Below, piece after piece: positions 7,013 through 14,730 of a stretch of 41,354 nt of DNA. Source of the DNA: Clostridia bacterium (lineage in GTDB: Bacteria > Bacillota > Clostridia > Oscillospirales > Acutalibacteraceae); contig JAFYLQ010000043.1 of assembly GCA_017550105.1 (NCBI GenBank), positions 1 to 41,354 of the forward strand, in the 5' to 3' direction. A model generated the notes under the pieces. It ran no database searches. It saw only the letters and a list, made by a program, of their open reading frames with translations, and was not told the origin of the DNA. The translations under genes were made by a program, and so were the position numbers. Every line of letters begins with the position of its first letter. The stretch's first letter is position 1.

Positions 7013-8779
7013 TTATTCTTCCTTTTTCAAGGAATTAAAAAACGCAAGGAAGCTGTCGTCACTCATTTTTGATGGGTCAGCCATTTCACGTTTTTTCTTT
7101 TCTTCCTCAAGCACACTAAGGCAATCCTCACACTCTCGTAGTGTGTTAGACACCATTGACTGCTTTGAAAGAAGTCGGGCAACCGCCCCTGTTTCTTCGG
7201 AGGTAAGAAAACGTGAAAGCTGAGAAATATCAATGCTTTCGTCAGCATCAAGCCTTGTGCTTACAACCTCTAAAACTCTTTTATTCACAGGTGTAACAAA
7301 AACGTCGTTACAAAGCCTGTCCTTAAGTTTTTTGTAGAAGGCGGCATTATTGAATAATGAGATTAGTAAGGTATCCTCAGCCTTAGCAGCCCTCATATTT
7401 TTAACCCTTTGTGGGTCAATCATTTTTTCCATATCCTGTGCCTGCTTTTGTGCATTGGCAAACTCGGATTTGGTTTTCTTATAATTTTCACGGCGGGTAG
7501 CCTGCTTTATCTGTTGAAGCATTGCATCCTTGGAAACACCCAGCTCGTCAGCAAGACGCATTGCATAAACGTCACGCTCAAGGGAATCGGTTGTTGCAAG
7601 GTAATTTGCCACCTCACGCAGAAAGCCGACCTTACCATCCGAGCTTTCTACGTCGTATTTAGAACGGATTACGGATATTTTGTACTCCGTATCATTATCC
7701 GCATTATTAAGAAGCTTTGCAAACATCTCTTTGCCGTGGACTCTTATAATCTCGTCGGGGTCCTTACCGCCCTGAAGACGAATTACCTTAACACGTACAC
7801 CTGTTTTTGAGAACAAATTAAGCGCCGCACGAACCGCCTTCTGACCCGCTTCGTCGGAGTCATAGCAAAGTGCAACCTCGTCCGCATATCGTGAAATAAG
7901 GCTTACCTGCTCGGGTGTAAGCGCTGTACCGAGCCCTGCAACTGCATTTTCAAACCCTGCACCGTGAAGAGCAATAACGTCCATATAGCCCTCACAGAGA
8001 ATAATTTTTCGGTCGTTGCCGTTTTTAGCAAAGTTCAATGCAAAAAGCTCGTTGCTTTTTTTATAAACAAGTGTATCAGACGTATTGATATACTTGGGCT
8101 TACTGTTGTCAAGCACACGACCGCCAAAGGCTACCACGTTACCCCTGAGGTCAATTACAGGATACATAACCTTTGCCCTGAAAGCATCGTAATAATAACG
8201 CTTGCCGTTCTTTTCACTGAAGCGTAAAAGGTTTGCCGCAACAAGCTCGTCACGGTTAAAGCCCTTTGATTTAAGATGATTTTCAAGGGCGTGCCAATCA
8301 TCGGGAGCGGCACCCAAGCCAAAGTGCTTAATCATCTTCATAGGTATGTTACGTCGCCTTAAATAATCAAGCTGACCCTTACCCGCCTCGGTAAAAAGTG
8401 TTTCGTGAAAGAACCTTGCGGCTTCACGGTTAGCGGCATAGATACGTCGCCTAAGGTTAGAGGCACTATCATCAACCTTGTCGTCGGGCATTTTAATACC
8501 CGCCCTGTCTGCAAGAAGCTTAACCGCCTCGATATAATCAAGGTTTTCGATATTTCTTACGAAATTTATAACGTCGCCACCTGCACCGCAACCGAAGCAA
8601 TAGTATGATGCGGTATCGGGATAGACGGTAAATGATGGTGTTTTTTCGTTATGGAACGGACAAAGACCCGTCAAGGTCTTTCCCCTTCTGCGAAGGTCAA
8701 CGTACCCGGCAATAACGGACTCAATATCGTTACTGTCACGTAATCTGTCAATAAAATCATCCGTAAAACGAAATGCCAA
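7013..8779 (-). CDS. dnaG: DNA primase DnaG
   Basis: A 588-aa primase that makes RNA primers at the replication fork. The N-terminal CHC2 zinc finger is CPFHNEKTPSF...YYCFGCGAGGDVINF. The Toprim core follows, with EGYMDVIALH and the acidic DSDEAGQKAVRAA motif and then DPDE. The C-terminal helicase-interaction region has low conservation. The best start is TTG at 8779, 5 nt after GGAGGTGA; the upstream GTG at 8788 lies inside that ribosome binding site and would leave it unused. It is read between dgt and rpoD in the usual Clostridial order. Confidence 0.96.
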   Translation of the reverse strand: MAFRFTDDFIDRLRDSNDIESVIAGYVDLRRRGKTLTGLCPFHNEKTPSFTVYPDTASYYCFGCGAGGDVINFVRNIENLDYIEAVKLLADRAGIKMPDDKVDDSASNLRRRIYAANREAARFFHETLFTEAGKGQLDYLRRRNIPMKMIKHFGLGAAPDDWHALENHLKSKGFNRDELVAANLLRFSEKNGKRYYYDAFRAKVMYPVIDLRGNVVAFGGRVLDNSKPKYINTSDTLVYKKSNELFALNFAKNGNDRKIILCEGYMDVIALHGAGFENAVAGLGTALTPEQVSLISRYADEVALCYDSDEAGQKAVRAALNLFSKTGVRVKVIRLQGGKDPDEIIRVHGKEMFAKLLNNADNDTEYKISVIRSKYDVESSDGKVGFLREVANYLATTDSLERDVYAMRLADELGVSKDAMLQQIKQATRRENYKKTKSEFANAQKQAQDMEKMIDPQRVKNMRAAKAEDTLLISLFNNAAFYKKLKDRLCNDVFVTPVNKRVLEVVSTRLDADESIDISQLSRFLTSEETGAVARLLSKQSMVSNTLRECEDCLSVLEEEKKKREMADPSKMSDDSFLAFFNSLKKEE

Positions 8780-8810
8780 GTAAATCACCTCCGTAAAAAA
8801 TTATGTATAC

Positions 8811-9815
8811 TTAATAAATCCAGGTTTTGGGAACAAATAAATCGTTAAACGTTTTAAGGGAATAACTGTCGGACATACCTGAAATATAGTCACAAGCGGC
8901 ACGCTCAGCACCCTCACGCTTAGCAATTTCAAAATAAAACTCGGGCATCTGATGGGGATTGCGAGAAAAATAACGGAAAAGCTCCTTTATCATACTTTCA
9001 GCCTTGCTTTCCTCACTTTTGCACACGGGGTTTGTATAAACGTATTTAAACATAAATGAATGAAGTCGGTTATATGCATCCTGAACCTCGGGCGACATAC
9101 GGATTTCATCACTACTGTTTTCAATAACGGACATTATAAGGGTGTTGATTCGCTGAGTCTTGGAAAAACCAAGAACAAGGCGGATATCAAGGGGGATATC
9201 GTCCTCACTGAGAACCTCACCACGACAGGCGTCGTCAATATCGTGATTAATATATGCAATTTTATCGCTCAATTTAACAATGCGACCCTCTAAGGTGTCG
9301 GCCTCCTTACCCCTTGTGTGGCACAGAATACCGTCACGAACCTCGTAGGTAAGGTTAAGACCCTCACCCCTTTGTTCAATAAGGTCAACCACCCTGAGGC
9401 TTTGCTCAAAGTGGGTGAAGCCCTTTTCGTAGACACTGTCAAGTGCACGTTCACCCGCATGACCGAAGGGTGTGTGACCTAAATCGTGACCTAAGGAAAT
9501 GGCTTCGGTTAAATCCTCGTTAAGGTTAAGAGAACGGGCAATTGTTCTTGCAATCTGCGAAACCTCAAGGGTGTGGGTAAGGCGGGTTCTGTAGTGAACG
9601 TTGTCGGGTGCTAAAAAGACCTGTGTTTTATCCTTAAGGCGACGGAAAGCAGAGGAATGTATAATCCTGTCACGGTCACGCTGATAAGCGGTCCGCACGG
9701 GACATTCATCCTCAATCTTCTTTCTTCCCTTAGTATTTTCGCACAGCATTGCATACTGAGAAAGGGTTTCACGCTCACGCTGTAAATTTGTTAATCTGAT
9801 AATATTATCCACCAA
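8811..9815 (-). CDS. dgt: Deoxyguanosinetriphosphate triphosphohydrolase-like protein
   Basis: A 334-aa HD-domain dNTPase that cleaves dNTPs to nucleoside and tripolyphosphate. Metal-binding motifs are H...RLTHTLEVSQIAR, then GHDLGHTPFGHAGE and later DKIAYINHDIDDA. The length is typical of the short Firmicute Dgt form. It is the first gene of the dgt-dnaG-rpoD cluster, where dNTP homeostasis is linked to replication. The start is uncertain: TTG at 9815 and GTG at 9812 both follow an AGGGTGA ribosome binding site; 9815 is used here. Confidence 0.92.
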   Translation of the reverse strand: MVDNIIRLTNLQRERETLSQYAMLCENTKGRKKIEDECPVRTAYQRDRDRIIHSSAFRRLKDKTQVFLAPDNVHYRTRLTHTLEVSQIARTIARSLNLNEDLTEAISLGHDLGHTPFGHAGERALDSVYEKGFTHFEQSLRVVDLIEQRGEGLNLTYEVRDGILCHTRGKEADTLEGRIVKLSDKIAYINHDIDDACRGEVLSEDDIPLDIRLVLGFSKTQRINTLIMSVIENSSDEIRMSPEVQDAYNRLHSFMFKYVYTNPVCKSEESKAESMIKELFRYFSRNPHQMPEFYFEIAKREGAERAACDYISGMSDSYSLKTFNDLFVPKTWIY

Positions 9816-9885
9816 ATCACCCTATATTTATGCTTTATATATATTAATACTGATAATAAATGAAAAACCCTCTTTTTTTGACAAA

Positions 9886-10509
9886 TTATTTTGCGGCAAT
9901 AACTTCATCAACAATTTCGAGGGTGAGTTTACCGTTTGAGATATCCTGCAACTTTTTGTTAAAGGGGTGCTCAGTCCCCTGCTCAATGCGGAAATTAAGG
10001 GTTACGTCCTCGGCAAAATCAGTTTCGTTCATAACTCCGCCCGAATCCCTTACAAGGGTTTCGATTTTACCGTAGAAGGAATAATCACATTTGATTCTGC
10101 AAACAGACCAAGGCACAAGGGTTATAATCTCGGCACCGTCGATACCAAGCTTTGCAGAGTGTGAATAGGCTCTGACTAAACCGCCACCGCCTAAAAGAAT
10201 ACCGCCGAAATACCTTGTTACCACAACAACACAATCGGTAACATCCTCCTGAGTGATAACGTTTAAAACGGGCATACCCGCAGTACCCTGAGGCTCACCG
10301 TCGTCAGAAAAGCGTTTAACACCGCCCTCACGAATGGAGTAAGCGTAAACGTTGTGGGTTGCATCCCAATGTTTTTTTGAAATTTCAGCAATAAAATCAA
10401 GTGCTTCCTGCTCGGTTTTAACGGGCTTTGCATAGCCTATAAACCGAGATTTTTTAACTATGTACTCCTCAGCGGCATAATGACCAAGGGTTTTGTAAGG
10501 CTTAACCAC
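9886..10509 (-). CDS. YigZ/IMPACT family protein
   Basis: A 207-aa protein with the UPF0029 (IMPACT N-terminal) domain in residues about 1-125: EEYIVKKSRFIGYAKPV, THNVYAY, FSDDGEPQGTAGMP and VVTRYFGGILLGGGGLVRAY. A smaller C-terminal alpha-beta domain follows. Relatives include YigZ of E. coli and eukaryotic IMPACT; a ribosome-associated or proteolysis-related role has been suggested, but the bacterial function is unsettled. It starts at GTG 10509, 7 nt after GGAGG. It lies 70 nt upstream of dgt, and the rpmE terminator separates it from rpmE. Confidence 0.9.
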   Translation of the reverse strand: MVKPYKTLGHYAAEEYIVKKSRFIGYAKPVKTEQEALDFIAEISKKHWDATHNVYAYSIREGGVKRFSDDGEPQGTAGMPVLNVITQEDVTDCVVVVTRYFGGILLGGGGLVRAYSHSAKLGIDGAEIITLVPWSVCRIKCDYSFYGKIETLVRDSGGVMNETDFAEDVTLNFRIEQGTEHPFNKKLQDISNGKLTLEIVDEVIAAK

Positions 10510-10535
10510 ACTTACACCTCCGTATATAACGCAAA

Positions 10536-10559
10536 AAGCCGGTGATAACTCACCGGCTT
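10536..10559 (-). terminator. Terminator of rpmE
   Basis: A perfect 10-bp stem AAGCCGGTGA (10536-10545) / TCACCGGCTT (10550-10559). On the minus strand it is followed by TTTG. It lies 15 nt downstream of the rpmE stop. Confidence 0.85.
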
Positions 10560-10574
10560 ACTAAGCATATAAAA

Positions 10575-10778
10575 TTACTTAGAAAGGTTATATTTCTTAT
10601 TGAATCTGTCTACACGTCCGCCTGTATCAACGAGCTTCTGCTTGCCTGTAAAGAACGGATGGCATTTTGAACAGATATCAACACGCATACCTTCCTTAGT
10701 GGAAGCTGTATCGAGCACAGCACCGCATGCACACTTAACCTGAGTTGCGCCGTATTTGGGATGAAGTCCTTCTTTCAT
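10575..10778 (-). CDS. rpmE: 50S ribosomal protein L31 (zinc type)
   Basis: A 67-aa basic protein with HPKY near the start, the CAC...[13 protein letters not shown] zinc-ribbon and [11 protein letters not shown] at the end. This is the Cys-containing C+ form of L31 that sits at the bridge between the ribosomal subunits. It is a single-gene unit with its own promoter (10822-10850) and terminator. Confidence 0.97.
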   Translation of the reverse strand: MKEGLHPKYGATQVKCACGAVLDTASTKEGMRVDICSKCHPFFTGKQKLVDTGGRVDRFNKKYNLSK

Positions 10779-10821
10779 TCTGTAGTCACCTCTTTATATT
10801 TGATAACACATTAGCAGAAGA

Positions 10822-10850
10822 ATATTACCACAACACAAAGAAAAAAGCAA
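10822..10850 (-). promoter_or_regulatory. Promoter of rpmE
   Basis: On the minus strand -35 TTGCTT (10845-10850), 17-nt spacer and -10 TAATAT (10822-10827) preceded by TGG, an extended -10. Confidence 0.65.
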
Positions 10851-10876
10851 GTGTTTTTTTGAATTTTTTCAAAAAT

Positions 10877-11665
10877 TTAATTTACAGGTTCGTATGTAAC
10901 GCTTAAACCGTTATCGGGGTGATACTGCCAGGTAACACGAACCTCATCAAATTCTTCTTCGCGAGTGCCATCTAAAGCCCTTGTCTTGTTCATTTTTTCC
11001 ATAAGAGCTTCGGGCAATCCCAATGCCTCATTAACATCACCTATTGCAAAATATGCAGAATAATTGGTGTAGTCATCAATATTATCGGGATTTGTATCTA
11101 TAGTAAGGTAACTGCCGTCACTCGCCACGGTAGCGTATTCACTTTCACAGAATTCATCAAAAATTTTCTGAAAATCGGGTCCGCTTTTAACTATTACATC
11201 AACAACGTCCGTCTTTTTTCCGACAGATAATACTACCTGTGCCTTACCTTCGGCAAGTGCCTTCACATTTCCGTTTTCATCAACAGAAACAATTCCTGCA
11301 GGTATAACCTCCCACGTTACTTTTTTATCTGCTTTTTCCTGAGGAAGAATTGTATAATCAATTTTATAAACATCATCAACATATAAGGTAACCTCATATT
11401 CGGTTGCATCTATACTGTCAACAGAATTGGTAACGCCAATAACAATAATTGCCGAAATAATGCCGACGAACAAAATGCACAAGCTGACAACACCTGCAAT
11501 AAGTCCGATTAAAAGAGGCTTTTTGTTTTTCTTTTTTGATGCACCGTCGTCTACTGGTTTTTCTACAGTAACCTCTTCGACAGGAGCATTTTCTGTAACA
11601 CTTTCCTGAGGCTCAACTTCCGGCACCTGTTGTGTTACATTAACCAATAATTCGTTTTCATTCAT
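10877..11665 (-). CDS. Membrane-anchored protein with bacterial Ig-like (BIG2) domain
   Basis: The 262-aa product has an acidic, Glu/Val-rich cytoplasmic N-terminus (residues 1-45), a KKKNKK stop-transfer patch and one strongly hydrophobic helix (about 50-78). A BIG2-type domain follows (about 85-165), with the hallmark YTILPQEKADKKVTWEV, VSVDENGNVKALAEGKAQVVL pattern. The last about 95 residues form an unrecognised extracellular domain. With the N-terminus inside, the Ig-like part faces outward, consistent with a cell-surface adhesion or scaffold role, but no specific function is known. It is divergent from the XRE regulator at 11792, with the nested palindrome 11717-11770 between them. Confidence 0.75.
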   Translation of the reverse strand: MNENELLVNVTQQVPEVEPQESVTENAPVEEVTVEKPVDDGASKKKNKKPLLIGLIAGVVSLCILFVGIISAIIVIGVTNSVDSIDATEYEVTLYVDDVYKIDYTILPQEKADKKVTWEVIPAGIVSVDENGNVKALAEGKAQVVLSVGKKTDVVDVIVKSGPDFQKIFDEFCESEYATVASDGSYLTIDTNPDNIDDYTNYSAYFAIGDVNEALGLPEALMEKMNKTRALDGTREEEFDEVRVTWQYHPDNGLSVTYEPVN

Positions 11666-11716
11666 AATAACTATCTCCTAATTCATATTAACCACACCAC
11701 AATGATACGGTTTCAA

Positions 11717-11770
11717 ATATTATGCCATAAATCCTGCCAAAAGTCAATGGCAGAATTCGTGGCATAATAT
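11717..11770. promoter_or_regulatory. Nested palindromic operator between divergent genes
   Basis: An outer 11-bp inverted repeat ATATTATGCCA (11717-11727) / TGGCATAATAT (11760-11770) encloses an inner CTGCCA (11734-11739) / TGGCAG (11748-11753). There are thus four TGCCA half-sites in two nested dyads. It overlaps a TATAAT (11768-11773) ahead of the XRE gene, the position expected for autoregulation. It could alternatively be a hairpin, but no T-run follows. Confidence 0.6.
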
Positions 11771-11791
11771 AATATTTACGGTGATAATTTT

Positions 11792-12010
11792 ATGATTTAT
11801 AAAAGAATTCGTGATTTACGGGAAGATAAGGATTGGACTCAACAAAAAATTGCTGATATGTTATTTATTAATCGGCGAACCTATGCCGCATACGAAAACG
11901 GCATAAATTCAATGTCGCCCGAAACATTAATCAAAATCGCTAAAATCCACAATGTAAGCGTTGATTATTTACTGAACCTAACTGACAATCCCACACCGTA
12001 CGGAAAATAA
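11792..12010 (+). CDS. Small XRE-family HTH transcriptional regulator
   Basis: A 72-aa protein that is almost entirely a Cro/C1-type helix-turn-helix: RIRDLREDKDWTQQKIADML, INRRTYAAYENGINSMSPE, then LIKIAKIHNVSVDYLLNLTD. No sensor or dimerisation domain follows, so it likely acts as a dimer through the HTH itself. The start ATG follows GGTGATAA. The nested TGCCA palindrome upstream (11717-11770) is the natural operator candidate and also lies next to the promoter region of the divergent Ig-like membrane protein. The gene ends at a bidirectional terminator shared with the aro operon. Confidence 0.9.
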   Translation: MIYKRIRDLREDKDWTQQKIADMLFINRRTYAAYENGINSMSPETLIKIAKIHNVSVDYLLNLTDNPTPYGK

Positions 12011-12046
12011 AAAGAGATACCGAGAAACAATCTCCGGTATCTCTTT
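12011..12046. terminator. Bidirectional terminator, XRE gene and aro operon
   Basis: A stem AAAGAGATACCG (12011-12022) / CGGTATCTCTTT (12035-12046), flanked by A-run and T-run on both sides, lies between the converging XRE gene (+) and the last gene of the aro operon (-). Confidence 0.85.
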
Positions 12047-12049
12047 TTG

Positions 12050-13078
12050 TTATATTGAATCAGCAATGTCAAGAATAAGCTTTTCGGTCTTTTCCCAGCC
12101 AAGGCAGGGGTCAGTAATGGACTTACCGTATACACCGTCACCTATCTTCTGGGCACCATCCTCAAGGTAGCTTTCAATCATAAAGCCTTTAACAATCTTT
12201 TTGATGTCGTCATTATGAGCACGGCTGTAAAGCACGTCCTTAACAATACGGATTTGCTCAAGATACTTTTTGCCCGAGTTTGCGTGGTTTGCATCAACAA
12301 TACAGGCGGGATTTTTAAGCCCCGACTTTGCATAAGCATCGCTGAGATTCTGCAAATCCTCATAATGGTAGTTGGAAATATTGTGTCCGTCGCGGTCAAC
12401 GTAGCCACGCATAATGGCGTGAGCGTAGGGGTTACCCTCGCTTTCAACCTCCCAACCACGGTAAATGAAGGTGTGACTGCTCTGGGCGGCTGTTATCGAG
12501 TTCATCATAACCGAAAGGTCACCGCCCGTGGGGTTTTTCATACCAACGGGTACCTCTATACCGCTTGAAACAAGGCGATGCTCCTGATTTTCAACGGAAC
12601 GTGCACCGATTGCCACGTAAGAAAGCAAATCGGAAAGGTAACGGTAGTTTGCGGGATAAAGCATTTCATCCGCACAGGAGAAGCCGTATTCCTTAAGCGC
12701 ACACATATGAAGGTCACGTATAGCAACAATGCCGTGAAGCATATCGGGCTTTTCATTAGGGTCGGGCTGATGAAGCATACCCTTGTAGCCCGAGCCCGTT
12801 GTTCGGGGCTTACCTGTATAAATTCTGGGTACGATTACGATTTTATCCTTAACCTTTTCACGAATCTCTGCAAGACGGGAAATATACTCAAGAACAGGCT
12901 CCTTTGAGTCTGCCGAACAAGGTCCGATTATAAGCAAAAGCTTGTCAGATTCGCCTGCAAAAACCCTTCTTATTTCTTCATCGTTTTTTGCTTTTTGCTC
13001 TGCCATCCGAAGGGTAAGAGGATATTGCTCCTTGATATCCATAGGAATGGGGAGTTTTCTTTTGAAGTTCATTGCCAT
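12050..13078 (-). CDS. aroG: 3-deoxy-7-phosphoheptulonate synthase (DAHP synthase, class I)
   Basis: A 342-aa enzyme that condenses PEP and erythrose-4-phosphate, the entry step of the shikimate pathway. Visible class I alpha motifs are LLIIGPCSADS, PRIYTGKPRTTGSGYKG, IGARSVENQEHR, PVGMKNPTGGD and IVDANHANSGKK. No fused chorismate mutase or ACT domain is present. The best start is ATG 13078, 7 nt after GGAGAG; a TTG at 13093 would lie upstream of that site. It is the last gene of the leftward aro operon, 16 nt after aroA. The symbol follows the E. coli AroG/F/H class; feedback specificity cannot be read from sequence. Confidence 0.93.
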   Translation of the reverse strand: MAMNFKRKLPIPMDIKEQYPLTLRMAEQKAKNDEEIRRVFAGESDKLLLIIGPCSADSKEPVLEYISRLAEIREKVKDKIVIVPRIYTGKPRTTGSGYKGMLHQPDPNEKPDMLHGIVAIRDLHMCALKEYGFSCADEMLYPANYRYLSDLLSYVAIGARSVENQEHRLVSSGIEVPVGMKNPTGGDLSVMMNSITAAQSSHTFIYRGWEVESEGNPYAHAIMRGYVDRDGHNISNYHYEDLQNLSDAYAKSGLKNPACIVDANHANSGKKYLEQIRIVKDVLYSRAHNDDIKKIVKGFMIESYLEDGAQKIGDGVYGKSITDPCLGWEKTEKLILDIADSI

Positions 13079-13093
13079 TTTAATTCTCTCCAA

Positions 13094-14299
13094 TCAAATG
13101 ATTTCATATTGTATTCCGAGGTTTTTAATATCCTTAAAAAAGTCGGGATAGCTTTTATTTACACATTGGGCATCCTTTAAAATGCCCCCTGTCACACTGC
13201 ACAGAACCGAAAAAGACATTGCTATTCTGTGATCGTTGTGACAATCAATTGCTTCTGTGGGCTTTTGAGGAACACAATCGGGGATAATTATGTAATCCTC
13301 CCCGAGTTCGACGTTGACACCGAATTTTTTAAACTCCTGTGCCATGGCGGTTCCCCTGTCACTCTCTTTAATTTTTAATCTGTCTGTGCCCGTGAGCTTT
13401 GCACCGTTTTTAAGCACGGCACAAACCATAAGCACGGGTCCTAAATCGGGATATTGTGAAATATCGAGCACGGGTGTGCCCTCACAAAGCTTTTTATAAA
13501 ACTCCTGACATATCTTGTCACCCTGAAAGCTCAGCGGGTTAAGTCCGTTAACGTTAACGCTTCCCCCTGCAAGATTAAAGGCTTCGAGGAATGCGGCATT
13601 TGACCAATCCCCCTCAACAGAAAGGTTGCAGCTTTTATACTTTTGATTTCCCTTTATATAAAAGCCCTGTTCGTTTTTTTCGATAATTACGCCAAATTTC
13701 TTCAAGGCATCAATTGTTATATCAACGTACGGTGCGCTTTGGAGTTCAGTTGTTAATATAATTTCACTGTCACCCTCAAGAAGGGGCAATGCGAACATCA
13801 ATCCTGTAAAAAACTGACTGCTTACGTCACCGGGTATTCTAAACACGCCGCTTTTAAGCTCACCGCCAACGTAAAGCCCGTTATCGTCAGAACGAAGATA
13901 ACAATCCTTCTCAGTAAAAAGCTCCTTATAGACGCTCTGAGGACGCTGCATAAGCCTTCCCCTGCCCGTAAACCTGCACTTTTGGGCAAAAAGCATACTA
14001 ACAGGTATCATAAATCGCAGGGTGCTTCCGCTTTCGTTACAGTCAAAGTCTTTTTGCGTTACCTTTTCCTTAAGTGAGGCACCCGTAACCCTTGCGGTGG
14101 TGCCGTTAATTTCAATTTCCGCACCAAGTGCCCTGAGGCAGGAAATGGTTGCCGTAATGTCGTCGTTTGTGCCGATATTATCAATTACACTTGCGCCCTC
14201 GGAAAGCCCTGCACAAATCAATAATCTGTGAGCAACGCTTTTTGAGGGTGGTGCGCTAACCTCACCCGCCGCTACGGAAGGTGTGATGCTTACGTTCAT
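13094..14299 (-). CDS. aroA: 3-phosphoshikimate 1-carboxyvinyltransferase (EPSP synthase)
   Basis: A 401-aa EPSP synthase that transfers enolpyruvyl from PEP to shikimate-3-phosphate. Motifs: PPSKSVAHRLLI near residue 17, CNESGSTLRFMIP, RPQSVYKEL, IPGDVSSQFFTGLM, LKIKESDRG and DCHNDHRIAMSF. At 401 aa it is slightly shorter than the usual 425-430. The ATG overlaps the aroQ stop by 4 bp, showing translational coupling within the aro operon. Confidence 0.95.
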   Translation of the reverse strand: MNVSITPSVAAGEVSAPPSKSVAHRLLICAGLSEGASVIDNIGTNDDITATISCLRALGAEIEINGTTARVTGASLKEKVTQKDFDCNESGSTLRFMIPVSMLFAQKCRFTGRGRLMQRPQSVYKELFTEKDCYLRSDDNGLYVGGELKSGVFRIPGDVSSQFFTGLMFALPLLEGDSEIILTTELQSAPYVDITIDALKKFGVIIEKNEQGFYIKGNQKYKSCNLSVEGDWSNAAFLEAFNLAGGSVNVNGLNPLSFQGDKICQEFYKKLCEGTPVLDISQYPDLGPVLMVCAVLKNGAKLTGTDRLKIKESDRGTAMAQEFKKFGVNVELGEDYIIIPDCVPQKPTEAIDCHNDHRIAMSFSVLCSVTGGILKDAQCVNKSYPDFFKDIKNLGIQYEII

Positions 14300-14730
14300 T
14301 CCTTCACCTTCTCAATAAGTGCATCAATTGCTTCAAGATATCCGTCGGTGCCCTTGCCCGTAATGGTTTTAAAGCAAGCCTGACGAACAAAACTGATTTG
14401 CCTGAAATCCTCACGGGTTGAAAGGTCTGAAATATGAACCTCAACCGTGGGAATGCCCACCGCCTTCACTGCATCTAAAATTGCTATGGAGGTATGGGTA
14501 TATGCACCGGGGTTTATAACTATTCCGTCAAAAACACCATAAGCAAACTGAATATTATCAACTAAATCGCCCTCGTGATTTGACTGATAACATTTAACCG
14601 CAACACCCTTTTTGTCGGCATAAGCTTCGATTTTTTCAATAAGTGTGTTATAGGTTTCCTTGCCGTAAATATCGGGCTCCCTTATGCCAAGCATATTAAG
14701 GTTAGGTCCGTTAATCACAAGAATATTCAT
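14296..14730 (-). CDS. aroQ: 3-dehydroquinate dehydratase, type II
   Basis: A 144-aa type II dehydroquinase that dehydrates 3-dehydroquinate to 3-dehydroshikimate. Family signatures are NGPNLNMLGIREPDIYG at the N-terminus (with the catalytic Tyr in the flexible loop), CYQSNHEGDLVD, VINPGAYTHTSIAILDA and EVHISDLSTRE. The length is typical. It overlaps the end of the aroE-aroK fusion by 20 bp and aroA by 4 bp. Confidence 0.96.
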   Translation of the reverse strand: MNILVINGPNLNMLGIREPDIYGKETYNTLIEKIEAYADKKGVAVKCYQSNHEGDLVDNIQFAYGVFDGIVINPGAYTHTSIAILDAVKAVGIPTVEVHISDLSTREDFRQISFVRQACFKTITGKGTDGYLEAIDALIEKVKE

